Assembly (NCBI GenBank): GCA_900550315.1
Contig: URRK01000056.1
Location: 1-9,601, forward strand
From: an uncultured Oscillospiraceae bacterium
Lineage (GTDB): Bacteria; Bacillota; Clostridia; Oscillospirales; Acutalibacteraceae
DNA: 9,601 nt
Direction of reading: 5' to 3'
The translations under genes and the position numbers were made by a program. The notes under the pieces are model-generated. The model was not told the origin of the DNA and made no database searches. It saw only the letters and a program-made list of their open reading frames with translations. How positions within the stretch are numbered: the stretch's first letter is position 1; each line of letters starts with the position of its first letter. This document shows positions 1 to 7,112 of the stretch, piece by piece.

Positions 1-83
1 CCGTGCGCCGCACCCTTGGGGCGGATATTAACGCCTCCTGCGGGCAGCTGCGCCGTAAAACTTTGGAGAAAGGAAGTCGGTAA
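1..83 (+). CDS. rlmN: RlmN C-terminus (23S rRNA m2A2503 / tRNA m2A37 methyltransferase), 5' end outside window
   Basis: Reading the frame that starts at base 3 gives VRRTLGADINASCGQLRRKT and then about six more residues before TAA at 81-83. The pattern VRxxxGxDIxxxCGQL is the signature C-terminus of RlmN, the radical-SAM enzyme that methylates C2 of A2503 in 23S rRNA and A37 in some tRNAs. The Cys in SCGQL matches the conserved Cys that carries the methyl group during catalysis. Only about 26 residues are visible, so the radical-SAM core cannot be checked. The stop lies one base before the prpC start, which implies co-transcription. rlmN directly upstream of prpC-prkC is a common order in Bacillota, and this supports the call. 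Confidence 0.9.
   Translation, partial: VRRTLGADINASCGQLRRKTLEKGSR
71..76 (+). promoter_or_regulatory. Ribosome binding site that fixes the prpC start
   Basis: AGGAAG lies eight bases before ATG 85, inside the last codons of rlmN. It selects ATG 85 over the in-frame upstream ATG at 16, which has no such site and would overlap rlmN. Confidence 0.7.
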
Positions 84-84
84 A

Positions 85-813
85 ATGCAGATCCACGCAA
101 AAACAGACCGTGGCCTGAAACGCACCCAAAACCAAGACGCATTTAACTTTGGCGTTGTTGGCAGTAACGCTGCCTGGGCAGTGGTTTGTGACGGCATGGG
201 CGGTTCCGCCGCCGGCAATGTTGCCAGCGCCGGTGCAACCGAGGTATTCAGCACCGCCATGGCCGAAAATTTTAAACCGACAACCGAGCCTGCCACCGCG
301 CAGCGGTTAATGGTACGGGCAATAGATTCTGCCAATGCCGCCGTTTTTAAGGCGGCCGAGCAAAAGCAGGAGCTGGAGGGCATGGGCACAACGGTAGTGG
401 CCTGTACCGTAATAAACGGCAGCGTTAGCATTGCCAATGTTGGCGACAGCCGCGCCTATTTACTGCGAAACGGCACCGTCACGCAGCTTACCACCGACCA
501 TTCGGTGGTGCAAAGCATGTTAGAAAACGGGCAGCTAACGGCCGACGAGGCCAAAAATCACCCCAATAAAAACATTATTACCCGCGCCGTTGGCGTGGCG
601 CCCGATGTTACCGTTGACCTTTACAGCTGCGAGCTGCAGCAGCAGGATATTTTACTGCTTTGCACCGACGGGTTAACCAACTGCGTTAGCCCGCAGCAGC
701 TGTCCGAATTTGCAGAGTCGGCACCGCCCGAGCAATTGCCGGAGCAGTTAATTGCCGCGGCACTGCAGGCCGGCGGGCCAGATAATATTACCGCGGTAAT
801 CTTACGGCAGTAA
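85..813 (+). CDS. prpC: PP2C-family Ser/Thr protein phosphatase (PrpC/Stp)
   Basis: A 242-residue, single-domain PPM phosphatase, the usual length for PrpC/Stp. It removes phosphate from the partner kinase encoded next to it and from that kinase's substrates. The family motifs are all present in order: RTQNQD (Asp18), DGMGG (Asp36), GTT (101-103), GDSRAYLLR (Asp121), TTDHS (137-140), ITRAVG, CTDGL (Asp195) and GPDNIT (Asp233). The Asp residues 18, 36, 195 and 233 match the dinuclear Mn/Mg ligands, so an active enzyme is expected. There is no signal peptide or membrane segment, so it is cytosolic. The ATG start at 85 follows the rlmN stop by one base, and the kinase gene follows after 64 bases. 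The start is chosen by its ribosome binding site and by alignment of the N-terminus with the family. Confidence 0.95.
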   Translation: MQIHAKTDRGLKRTQNQDAFNFGVVGSNAAWAVVCDGMGGSAAGNVASAGATEVFSTAMAENFKPTTEPATAQRLMVRAIDSANAAVFKAAEQKQELEGMGTTVVACTVINGSVSIANVGDSRAYLLRNGTVTQLTTDHSVVQSMLENGQLTADEAKNHPNKNIITRAVGVAPDVTVDLYSCELQQQDILLLCTDGLTNCVSPQQLSEFAESAPPEQLPEQLIAAALQAGGPDNITAVILRQ

Positions 814-852
814 CGCCGCCGCTTCAGCTTAGTAACAGTTAAATTTACAAAA

Positions 853-866
853 CCGCTTTGCGGGGA
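853..866 (+). promoter_or_regulatory. Small hairpin overlapping the likely prkC ribosome binding site
   Basis: CCGC (853-856), loop TTT, then GCGG (860-863) form a 4-bp stem. The purine run GGGGA (862-866), 11 bases before ATG 878, shares its first bases with the stem. A second purine run, GGATGAG (869-875), sits very close to the start. The stem is short, and any effect on translation is speculation. Confidence 0.25.
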
Positions 867-877
867 ATGGATGAGTT

Positions 878-2863
878 ATGGATAAATTTGTCGGTAAAAG
901 ATTAGACGGCCGGTATGAGATTAAAGAAATTATCGGCGTTGGCGGCATGGCCGTGGTTTACAAAGCGTATGACAGCATTGAGGACCGCATTGTTGCTATT
1001 AAGATCTTAAAAGAGGAATTTGCCTCTAACGAAGAATTTCAGCGTCGCTTTAAAAACGAATCCAAGGCCATTGCCGTGCTTTCGCACCCAAACATTGTTA
1101 AGGTTTTTGATGTTAGCTTTGGCGATCTAATTCAGTACATTGTAATGGAGTATATTGACGGCATTACGCTAAAGGAATATATTGAGCGTAACGGCGTGCT
1201 GCCCTGGAGCGACGCGGTAAACATCTCTATTCAAATTCTGCGCGGGCTGCAGCACGCGCACGATAAAGGCATTGTGCACCGCGATGTAAAACCGCAGAAC
1301 ATTATGATTTTGGCCGATAACACGGTAAAGGTTACCGATTTTGGCATTGCCCGCTTTGCCCGCAACGAATCTAAAACCATTACCGATAAAGCCATTGGCT
1401 CGGTGCATTACATTAGTCCCGAGCAGGTTAAGGGCGAACTGACCGACGAAAAAGCCGATATTTACTCGGTTGGCGTTATTATGTACGAAATGATAACCGG
1501 CACCCTGCCCTTTGAGGCCGAAAGCGCCATTTCGGTTGCCATGATGCAGCTGCAGGCTGAGCCAAAGCTTCCAACCCACCTAAATCCGCTTATCCCCTTG
1601 GGGTTAGAGCAAATTACCATGAAGGCCATGCAAAAGGACGCCGCAAACCGCTATAAAACCGCGGCCGAAATGCTGCACGATTTAGAGCAGTTTAAGCGGG
1701 ACCCGGAAATGACCTTTAAACCCACTTATTTTGTAGACGATTCCCCCACCCGGCACATTGGCAGCTTAAACTACAATTTGCCGGAGGAATCTGAGCCGGA
1801 CGCCGAGGATGACCAAACCCCGCAAAGGGCGCCCATTGTGCCAATTTTAACCGGTGTTGCCGTGGCTTTTGTTGCGGCGGTTATTGTGCTGGGCTTAATT
1901 TTTATTCCGCGGTTGTTTGGCAAAACCAGCGGCGAGTTTGACTGCCCGAATTATGTTGGCCAAAATTACGAAACCGTAACCAAGGGCGAAAATAAAGAGG
2001 ATTTTGTATTTGAAGTGGAATGGGTAGAAAATGACACGCCCGCTAACCAAATTGTAGAGCAAACGCCAAAGGCCGGCCGTAAGGTTAAATCCGGCGCAAC
2101 CGTTAAGCTAAAGGTTAGCAAGGGGCCGGCGGTTGTGGTAGTGCCGGTTGTTGCTAATTACGACGCTACCAAGGCCAAGGCCGTGCTGGAAAACGAGGGC
2201 TTTACCGTTATTTCGGTGCAGGAAAACAGCGAGGAGGTTGCCGAAAACTGCGTAATTCGTACCGAGCCGGCCGGCGGCTCTAATATGCCGCACGGCACCG
2301 AGGTTAAAATGTATGTTAGCGCCGGCACCCCCACCGAGTATATAGAAATTCCCGATGTTAAGGGCTGCTCGCTGGAGGACGCCAAAAAGCTGATTGAGCA
2401 AAATGGCTTTACCGTTGGCAATATTAGCGAAGTTAGCAGCGAAGCCGCCATGAAGGGCTATGTTGTTTCGCAGTCCCCCTCGTCCGGTTCGGGCAAAACC
2501 GCCGGCAAGGGCACGGCCATTAATTTAAGCGTTGGCACCGGCGTTATGGTTTACAAATTTACCATTTCGGTTCCGCTGCCCGATAATTACATTTCCCAGT
2601 ACGGCACCGTTTCGGCGTGGGTAGATAATGCGCGCGTGAAAGAAACCGGGAAAATAGATATTTGGAGTTCCACCAACACCTCCTTTAACATTGAAACCTC
2701 TAAAAAAAGCGTGCGGGTGGTTATTAAGCTTTCGCACAAAGAAAACAGCTACGACGACTATGTAACCTACACGGTAGACGCCACCACCGGCAAAATTATC
2801 GAAAGCCAAACCATTATTCACGCATACCCGGAATATGAGGGAACCGTTAGTGCAACCAATTGA
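878..2863 (+). CDS. prkC: PASTA-domain membrane Ser/Thr protein kinase (PrkC/StkP/Stk1 type)
   Basis: A 661-residue transmembrane kinase. The cytosolic kinase domain (about 13-270) has the glycine loop GVGGMA (20-25), catalytic Lys42 in AIKIL, the HRDVKPQN loop (Asp136, Asn141), DFG at 154-156 and SPE at 180-182. Thr167 and Thr169 in the activation loop are likely autophosphorylation sites. A juxtamembrane linker (about 271-317) leads to one membrane helix (about 318-345). Three extracellular PASTA repeats follow at roughly 350-414, 415-485 and 486-553; these bind muropeptide or lipid II in characterised homologues. About 105 further residues form a beta-rich tail comparable in place to the C-terminal Ig-like domain of PrkC/Stk1 in Bacillus and Staphylococcus. 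The protein is a sensor linking cell-wall state to growth, division and dormancy exit. It is paired with prpC upstream, and its last 14 bases overlap rsgA, so translation is probably coupled. Confidence 0.95.
   Translation: MDKFVGKRLDGRYEIKEIIGVGGMAVVYKAYDSIEDRIVAIKILKEEFASNEEFQRRFKNESKAIAVLSHPNIVKVFDVSFGDLIQYIVMEYIDGITLKEYIERNGVLPWSDAVNISIQILRGLQHAHDKGIVHRDVKPQNIMILADNTVKVTDFGIARFARNESKTITDKAIGSVHYISPEQVKGELTDEKADIYSVGVIMYEMITGTLPFEAESAISVAMMQLQAEPKLPTHLNPLIPLGLEQITMKAMQKDAANRYKTAAEMLHDLEQFKRDPEMTFKPTYFVDDSPTRHIGSLNYNLPEESEPDAEDDQTPQRAPIVPILTGVAVAFVAAVIVLGLIFIPRLFGKTSGEFDCPNYVGQNYETVTKGENKEDFVFEVEWVENDTPANQIVEQTPKAGRKVKSGATVKLKVSKGPAVVVVPVVANYDATKAKAVLENEGFTVISVQENSEEVAENCVIRTEPAGGSNMPHGTEVKMYVSAGTPTEYIEIPDVKGCSLEDAKKLIEQNGFTVGNISEVSSEAAMKGYVVSQSPSSGSGKTAGKGTAINLSVGTGVMVYKFTISVPLPDNYISQYGTVSAWVDNARVKETGKIDIWSSTNTSFNIETSKKSVRVVIKLSHKENSYDDYVTYTVDATTGKIIESQTIIHAYPEYEGTVSATN
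2838..2852 (+). promoter_or_regulatory. Ribosome binding site and GTG start of rsgA inside the prkC 3' end
   Basis: AGGGAA (2838-2843) is followed after six bases by GTG 2850-2852. The in-frame ATG at 2835 contains this purine run within its own first codons and has no good site upstream. GTG 2850 is therefore the better start for rsgA. Confidence 0.65.
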
Positions 2864-3740
2864 GCAACAGGGAATATTAAAAAAAGCAATTGCCGGCTTC
2901 TACTATGTAGAGGCCGGCGATAGCCTGTTTGAATGTAAGGCTCGCGGCATTTTTCGGCAGCAAAAAATTCAGCCAACGGTGGGGGATCAGGTTTGCTTTA
3001 CCGTTTTGCCAAACGGCAGCGGCCTGTTAACCAAGGTGCTGCCGCGCAAAAACTGCCTGGTGCGCCCCCCGGTTGCCAACATTACCCGGTTATTTATTGT
3101 TTCGGCCGAAAATACCCCGGCGCCCAATACCCAGTTAATAGACCGCCTAACAGCCATAGCCGTTTGCAACCAAATTGAGCCCATTTTGGTTTTTAATAAA
3201 TGCGACGAGGGGGACTTAACGCCCTGGGCCGAAATTTACCAAAAAAGCGGTTTTCGGGTGTTTGTTACCTCGGCTAAAACCGGGGCCGGCTGTAAAGAGC
3301 TGCTGCAGCTGCTGCAAACCGGCGTTTCGGCCTTTACGGGTAACAGCGGGGTAGGTAAATCCAGCCTGCTAAACGCCATGCTGCCGCAGCTAAACCTGCA
3401 AACCGGCTCGGTTAGCCAAAAGCTGGGCCGTGGCCGGCACACCACCCGCACGGTAGAGCTGTTTTCGGTAGGGCAGGGCTATGTGGTAGATACCCCCGGC
3501 TTTTCTTCTTTAGATATTGAGCGTACCATGCCGCTGTTTAAAGAGCAGCTGCCGGCCGCCTTTCCCGAATTCGAGCCGTTTTTGGGTCGCTGCAAATTTA
3601 CCAGCTGCGCCCACATTGGGGAAAAGGGCTGCGCCGTTTGCGCCGCCGTTTCGGCCGGCCAAATTCCAAGCAGCCGCTACCGCAGCTACTACAATATTTA
3701 CAGCGAGATTAAGGACAAAAAGCCATGGAACCAAAAATAG
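2850..3740 (+). CDS. rsgA: Ribosome small-subunit biogenesis GTPase RsgA (YloQ/CpgA)
   Basis: A 296-residue (from GTG 2850) circularly permuted GTPase that binds the 30S subunit and checks its late maturation. Numbering from the GTG, an OB-fold occupies about 1-70. The G motifs then come in permuted order: NKCD (116-119, G4), TSAK (G5, about 140-143), GNSGVGKSS (164-172, G1/P-loop), HTTR (197-200, G2) and DTPG (214-217, G3). The C-terminal zinc finger has ligands Cys248, Cys253, His255 and Cys261 in the pattern Cx4CxHx5C. Everything needed for activity is present. It overlaps prkC by 14 bases (29 if ATG 2835 is used, giving 301 residues) and thiN by 16. In Bacillus this gene (cpgA) lies in the same prpC-prkC cluster and its product is a PrkC substrate. 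Confidence 0.95.
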   Translation: MQPIEQQGILKKAIAGFYYVEAGDSLFECKARGIFRQQKIQPTVGDQVCFTVLPNGSGLLTKVLPRKNCLVRPPVANITRLFIVSAENTPAPNTQLIDRLTAIAVCNQIEPILVFNKCDEGDLTPWAEIYQKSGFRVFVTSAKTGAGCKELLQLLQTGVSAFTGNSGVGKSSLLNAMLPQLNLQTGSVSQKLGRGRHTTRTVELFSVGQGYVVDTPGFSSLDIERTMPLFKEQLPAAFPEFEPFLGRCKFTSCAHIGEKGCAVCAAVSAGQIPSSRYRSYYNIYSEIKDKKPWNQK

Positions 3741-4369
3741 ATTGCGTTATTTTAGGGGCAGCGCCCGTTTTAAATAAAGCCGCCCTTTTAAACCGCCTTA
3801 CCGGCAGCGAATTTTTAATTTGCGCCGACGGCGGGCTGGACCACGCTGCAGCGCTAGGTCTAACCCCCAACCTAATTGTGGGCGATTTTGACTCGGCCAA
3901 TTTAAGGCCGCCCCAGGGGGTAGAAACCGTTGTACTGCCCTGCCGTAAGGACGATACCGACCTGCAGTTTGCCGCCACCGAAGGGGTGCGGCGCGGGTTT
4001 AGAAGCTTTTTGCTGGCCGGCGTTACCGGCGGCGCCCGGCCGGAGCACACTGTGGCCGCCTATTGCACCATGGCCTGGTTGGGGGAGCACGGCAAAAGCG
4101 TTACGGCCACCAACGGTGTTAGCAACTACTATTTTGTATCCAGCAGCCTGCAGCTGCAGGGCCTGCAAAACAGCTATCTTTCAGTTTTTCCGTTTGGCGG
4201 GCCTGCGCACGGCGTTTGCATTACCGGCGCTTCTTACCCGCTGCAAAACGGCACCCTAACGCCCAATTACCCGCTGGGCGTTAGCAACGAGGTTACCGCG
4301 CCGTTTTGCACTGTTTCGGTAAAACAGGGCGCTTTGCTGGTTATTACAACCCCAAAGCAGCTTTTGTAA
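3725..4369 (+). CDS. thiN: Thiamine pyrophosphokinase (ThiN)
   Basis: A 214-residue protein of the usual ThiN length that transfers pyrophosphate from ATP to thiamine, giving the cofactor thiamine pyrophosphate. Visible family motifs are CADGG (33-37), GDFDS (53-57) and KDDTD (75-79), which carry the Asp residues that hold Mg-ATP. In the C-terminal beta domain LGVSNE matches the thiamine-site signature. The usual GGRxDH motif appears here as GGARPEH (102-108), with one extra residue and Glu in place of Asp, a conservative change of unknown effect. ATG 3725 follows AAGGA (3711-3715) by nine bases and overlaps the rsgA stop by 16 bases, so it is translationally coupled. It is the last gene of the + strand cluster, ahead of a strong terminator. 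No TPP riboswitch is seen in the overlap. Confidence 0.92.
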   Translation: MEPKIDCVILGAAPVLNKAALLNRLTGSEFLICADGGLDHAAALGLTPNLIVGDFDSANLRPPQGVETVVLPCRKDDTDLQFAATEGVRRGFRSFLLAGVTGGARPEHTVAAYCTMAWLGEHGKSVTATNGVSNYYFVSSSLQLQGLQNSYLSVFPFGGPAHGVCITGASYPLQNGTLTPNYPLGVSNEVTAPFCTVSVKQGALLVITTPKQLL

Positions 4370-4388
4370 AAAACAAATTTAAAATTGC

Positions 4389-4427
4389 AGCGCCCCGAAA
4401 AGCCATTTGGTTTTTCGGGGCGCTTTG
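4389..4427 (+). terminator. Intrinsic terminator after thiN
   Basis: AGCGCCCCGAAAAGCC (4389-4404) pairs with GGTTTTTCGGGGCGCT (4409-4424) through 16 base pairs, one of them G-U, around the loop ATTT. A short T run (4424-4426) follows. It starts 20 bases after the thiN stop. On the opposite strand it is followed by an interrupted T-rich tract, so it may also stop leftward transcripts from the convergent membrane operon. Confidence 0.85.
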
Positions 4428-4530
4428 TTACAAAAATTTAAATTGCTGCCAAGGCAGTATTTAATGCCGCTTTATAAGAATATTGAGCAACAAGCGCCGG
4501 GCAAAGAATACTGCGTAAAGAATACCAAGC

Positions 4531-4568
4531 AAAAACGGTGCCGCTACTTTGCCCTTTTAGGCGGGCAC
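4531..4568 (-). terminator. Probable intrinsic terminator of the membrane-protein operon
   Basis: Read on the - strand, GTGCC (4568-4564) and GGCAC (4542-4538) form a stem directly followed by CG and a run of five T (4535-4531). The 21-base loop contains the repeated core GCCCGCCTAAAAGGGC, part of which can fold on itself. It lies 13 bases after the stop at 4582. The stem is short, so confidence is moderate. Confidence 0.5.
4551..4566 (+). repeat. 16-base repeat GCCCTTTTAGGCGGGC, copy 1
   Basis: An exact copy occurs in the same orientation at 6368-6383. Both copies have a run of five A about 15 bases to their left on the + strand, which becomes a T run on the - strand. The two copies lie on either side of the two membrane-protein genes. 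The sequence is partly self-complementary (GCCC/GGGC). Confidence 0.7.
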
Positions 4569-4581
4569 GGCTACAGGCGCT

Positions 4582-5445
4582 TTAAGCGTTTGGACGGCCG
4601 CCTGGGGTTTGCAAATCGTCGTTAAAAACGGCCTCGGTGCGCTGCGGCAGCTCGTCGGCCGGAATTTCTAACCCTAAGGCCAGGCGCTTTTCAATATCCT
4701 CCCCCTTGTGTATGGCGTAGTACGGGTCGATCATATATTTTTTAATGGTAGGAAAGGTGTTGGCCTGCACCAAAAAGGCCTTAAAGCCCGGAAAAATAAA
4801 AATAGCAAGAATTAGGCTAATTAGCATGGACCAAACCTGAAAATTACCTACAATAGGCACAATAATCATAACGGCGTACAGCAGCCCTAAGCTAACGCTA
4901 ATAAGCAAATTGCGCCAAATGTTTAAAAATACGCAGCGAAAGCAATTTTTAAGCAGCACCTTAAACGGCAACGAAAAGGTAATAATCATGGTCCACAAAT
5001 AATACTTCATAAAAGTAACACACGCCGCAAAAAACATAGAAACGCCTAACCCAAAAACGGCAAAAACCGCATTTTGCGCGTGTAGAAGGTTCATATAAAA
5101 AAAGTAAAGGTCAAACCCCAGCAGCGTCGTTACCAGCACATTTAACAGCCCAAAGCCCCAGGCCTGCTTTTTGTTTTTTTGTATGGTTTCAAAATAATCG
5201 CTAAACCCAAAGGAGTGCTTTTGCCGTGCCATGCTGCGGGTAACATGGGTTAGGCCACAGTTGGCAAGCCCGTTGGTAACCAACGGCAGGCAAAGCAAAA
5301 AGCTAACGGCGCTTAGCTTGGCAAGCGCCCAAAAATTTCTAAAGTAAAGCTCAAAAAAAGTAAAAAAGCCCTTTTTTTGCGCCTGCTGTTTGGTAACGCC
5401 CGGCCCCTCCTTGGTGTAGTCAAACAACCCAAACATTCCAGCCAT
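4582..5445 (-). CDS. YesL/DUF624-like polytopic membrane protein
   Basis: A 287-residue membrane protein. A charged cytosolic N-terminus (about 1-37) is followed by about five hydrophobic segments at roughly 39-58, 97-119, 126-150, 178-199 and 204-226, then a hydrophilic tail of about 60 residues. The segment LCLPLVTNGLANCGLTHVTR (51-70) has the Leu-x-x-Pro-hydrophobic-hydrophobic-Thr-x-Gly motif, followed by an Arg-rich loop, seen in YesL/DUF624 proteins. Those proteins are often encoded beside carbohydrate ABC transporters, but none is visible here. The biochemical role is unknown. Its ATG overlaps the upstream gene's stop in TAATG, so the two are translated together, probably as a membrane pair. 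A later Met at residue 4 is a possible alternative start. Confidence 0.7.
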   Translation of the reverse strand: MAGMFGLFDYTKEGPGVTKQQAQKKGFFTFFELYFRNFWALAKLSAVSFLLCLPLVTNGLANCGLTHVTRSMARQKHSFGFSDYFETIQKNKKQAWGFGLLNVLVTTLLGFDLYFFYMNLLHAQNAVFAVFGLGVSMFFAACVTFMKYYLWTMIITFSLPFKVLLKNCFRCVFLNIWRNLLISVSLGLLYAVMIIVPIVGNFQVWSMLISLILAIFIFPGFKAFLVQANTFPTIKKYMIDPYYAIHKGEDIEKRLALGLEIPADELPQRTEAVFNDDLQTPGGRPNA

Positions 5446-6212
5446 TATTTAACCCCCCCGCCTTGCGGCGTTTTTGTTTTGCTGTAAACCAAAGCGTTTT
5501 TCAGCACAAAATGCTTTTGCCCCAAACGGTAGCTAAAGGCGCACAGCGCCGGTAAAACCAGCAGCACCGGCAGCAGCCCCAAAATGCCCGCCGCGCTGGC
5601 GGTTAGGGCGCCGTTTACCTTGGTAATAAACAGGTCGGCGTAGGCAAAGCAGTAGTAGTTGGTAATTTTAAAAGCGGTAAGGGCGGGGCTTAGCCCCCCG
5701 GCCAGCTTGCAAACAATTACTGCTAAGTAAAGCAGAATAACCGGAATATCGGCCAGCAGGCCAACCTTTAGGCCAAACCGGCTGTCGGCGTTGGTGCCGT
5801 TAAAATCGGCCTTGTTGGCTAAAGCGTCCCCCGCGCGCCAAAGGGCGGTGTAAATGCTAAAATAAAGCAGCACTAATCCAAACCCGCAGGCAACGGCGTT
5901 TACGGCGAGTACAGTGCCGGGGTTTAGCGTAGAGCGCTCTGCAACCTTGTAGTAATGCGGATCCTGCTGGTATTTTTCAAGCTGGGTGTCTTCCCCGTCG
6001 GCGTAAAGGTGCAGGTAAACATCTTTATATTCTTTATTATCGGCGCTGTAAAGCACACGGTAGCCAATTTCCTTCGTGCCAACGCCGGTGGCAATTGACA
6101 TTAACGAAACCTGGAACAAAAGGGTAATAACGGCGGCCAACAGCAGTTTAATCATGCAGCCGGCTACCAACCCTTTTAAAGAGGTGGTGGGCGCGTTGGT
6201 GAATTTAGACAT
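5445..6212 (-). CDS. Four-helix membrane protein of unknown function
   Basis: I do not recognise this family. From ATG 6212 it is 255 residues. Hydrophobic segments lie at about 18-40, 100-124, 148-171 and 205-229. Between the first two is a polar, Tyr- and Asp-rich loop of about 60 residues (41-99) that is probably outside the membrane. The C-terminus is basic (YRLGQKHFVLKNALVYSKTK). The start is ATG 6212 because GGGGAG (6225-6220) sits seven bases upstream. A longer frame from TTG at 6263 exists but has no comparable site. Stop and start overlap with the downstream YesL-like gene, so the two products are probably made in equal amounts and may act together. The organisation suggests a membrane complex, but no substrate can be inferred. 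Confidence 0.7.
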   Translation of the reverse strand: MSKFTNAPTTSLKGLVAGCMIKLLLAAVITLLFQVSLMSIATGVGTKEIGYRVLYSADNKEYKDVYLHLYADGEDTQLEKYQQDPHYYKVAERSTLNPGTVLAVNAVACGFGLVLLYFSIYTALWRAGDALANKADFNGTNADSRFGLKVGLLADIPVILLYLAVIVCKLAGGLSPALTAFKITNYYCFAYADLFITKVNGALTASAAGILGLLPVLLVLPALCAFSYRLGQKHFVLKNALVYSKTKTPQGGGVK

Positions 6213-6309
6213 AAAGTTACTCCCCACTGTGTAGTATTCGGGCCGGGGTTTGTAAAAGCCCAACCCTTGCGGCAGCTTTAAAATAATTTAAACCGGCCTA
6301 AACGGTAAT

Positions 6310-6421
6310 TTTTGGCGCTTTAGCGCTTGTTTTAGTGTTTATTGCTTTGGCAAAAAGGTCGTTATTCGCCCTTTTAGGCGGGCTTGGCCGCGTGCACTAT
6401 GCTAAAAACAGGGCGCCAAAA
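6310..6421. repeat. Inverted repeat TTTTGGCGC / GCGCCAAAA
   Basis: TTTTGGCGC (6310-6318) and its exact complement GCGCCAAAA (6413-6421) lie 94 bases apart and enclose the second 16-base repeat copy. This could be a long-range stem or the ends of a small degenerate element. No flanking target duplication is visible. Confidence 0.4.
6368..6383 (+). repeat. 16-base repeat GCCCTTTTAGGCGGGC, copy 2
   Basis: Identical to 4551-4566. On the - strand it is followed, after 12 to 14 bases, by ACC and a T run, as in copy 1. This copy could be a second terminator for the cobW-ywlG transcript, but its outer stem is poorer than in copy 1. Confidence 0.65.
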
Positions 6422-6494
6422 CAGGTTTTGGTTTATCCCCGCATGCCAGTTATTCCCGCTTGCCTAAGCAAAACTTAACAATTCATTTTAACAT

Positions 6495-6525
6495 AAAAGC
6501 CGCGGCAGGGTCAACCGTCCGCGGC
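6495..6525 (-). terminator. Intrinsic terminator after the YwlG gene
   Basis: On the - strand GCCGCGG (6525-6519) pairs with CCGCGGC (6505-6499), with further pairing of GGT and ACC possible in the loop. Four T (6498-6495) and a T-rich stretch follow. It starts 17 bases past the stop at 6542. Confidence 0.75.
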
Positions 6526-6541
6526 AGAATTCATATTTTAT

Positions 6542-7084
6542 TTACACATATTGCGCCCGTTCCCCGCCAATGTACTTGGGGCGGGTAACGGCGGCGGTAA
6601 GGGCAGCACAGCCAATTTTTTGCAGGCTGGGGCGCACCGGCACGGCAACCCGCTTTAGGTGCATCCCAATTAGGGTAAGGCCAATATCCAGCCCGGCGTC
6701 GGCCGCAATTTGCTCTACCAAAACGGGGTCGCAAAAGCGCCCGTAAACGGTGGTGGCAAACGAGCCGCCCGCGTGCATTTTCGGCACGGCACAAACAATC
6801 TCCTGCCCGGCGGCCGTGGCGCGCTCAACAACCAGCGCCCGGTTTAAATGCTCGCAGCACTGGGCGGCTAAAAAAATGCCGCGGGGCTGCAAAACCTCAA
6901 AAAGGCCGTCTACAACGGCCGCGGCAACCTGCAAGCTGCCGCTTTTACCAATTTGGCCGCCAATAATTTCGCTGGTAGAGCAGCCAACCACAAAAATGCT
7001 GCCGCGGTTTAGGTTGCCGCGCTGAACAATTTCGGCCGTAACGGCGGCAACCTGCTGTTTAATTTCTTCGGGTGTAAAATTCAT
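6542..7084 (-). CDS. ywlG: UPF0340/TIGR01440 family protein (YwlG-like), function unknown
   Basis: A 180-residue cytosolic protein, the same length as Bacillus YwlG. Conserved blocks are GCSTSE (34-39), QCCEHLNRAL (75-84), ADAGLDIG (128-135), GMHLKRVAVPVR (140-151) and RPKYIGGERA (168-177). The family has no established reaction; the paired Cys with Glu-His in QCCEH and the Cys in GCSTSE look like ligands or catalytic residues, which is inference only. The start is ATG 7084, with AAAGGAA eight bases upstream. A longer frame from 7138 would run into the end of the upstream GTPase gene and has no support. It follows the CobW-like gene by 28 bases and ends at its own terminator, so the two form one transcript. 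That link hints at a metal connection but does not prove one. Confidence 0.88.
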   Translation of the reverse strand: MNFTPEEIKQQVAAVTAEIVQRGNLNRGSIFVVGCSTSEIIGGQIGKSGSLQVAAAVVDGLFEVLQPRGIFLAAQCCEHLNRALVVERATAAGQEIVCAVPKMHAGGSFATTVYGRFCDPVLVEQIAADAGLDIGLTLIGMHLKRVAVPVRPSLQKIGCAALTAAVTRPKYIGGERAQYV

Positions 7085-7112
7085 ATTTTTCGTTCCTTTA
7101 AAATGTTGGCGC

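Larger units (their letters stand above)
6213..6541. other. Gene-free stretch between the YwlG gene and the membrane operon
   Basis: 329 bases with no credible open frame on either strand. It holds the ribosome binding site of the membrane operon, a GCGC palindrome (GGCGCTTTAGCGC near 6314-6326), a 9-base inverted repeat (6310-6318 with 6413-6421), the second copy of the 16-base repeat, and the YwlG terminator at the right end. The membrane operon promoter should be here, but I see no convincing -35/-10 pair. Confidence 0.6.

Noticed and set aside
2543..2863. C-terminal extension of PrkC as a novel domain
   Set aside because: Known PrkC/Stk1 proteins also carry an Ig-like beta domain after three PASTA repeats, so this is expected.
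3700..3725. TPP riboswitch upstream of thiN
   Set aside because: thiN starts inside rsgA, leaving no leader; no thi-box sequence is seen.
4407..4625. 72-codon open frame on the + strand between the convergent operons
   Set aside because: It starts inside the thiN terminator loop, has no ribosome binding site and overlaps the 3' end of the YesL-like gene.
6213..6263. Extension of the 255-residue membrane protein to TTG 6263
   Set aside because: No ribosome binding site before TTG, while ATG 6212 has GGGGAG at seven bases.
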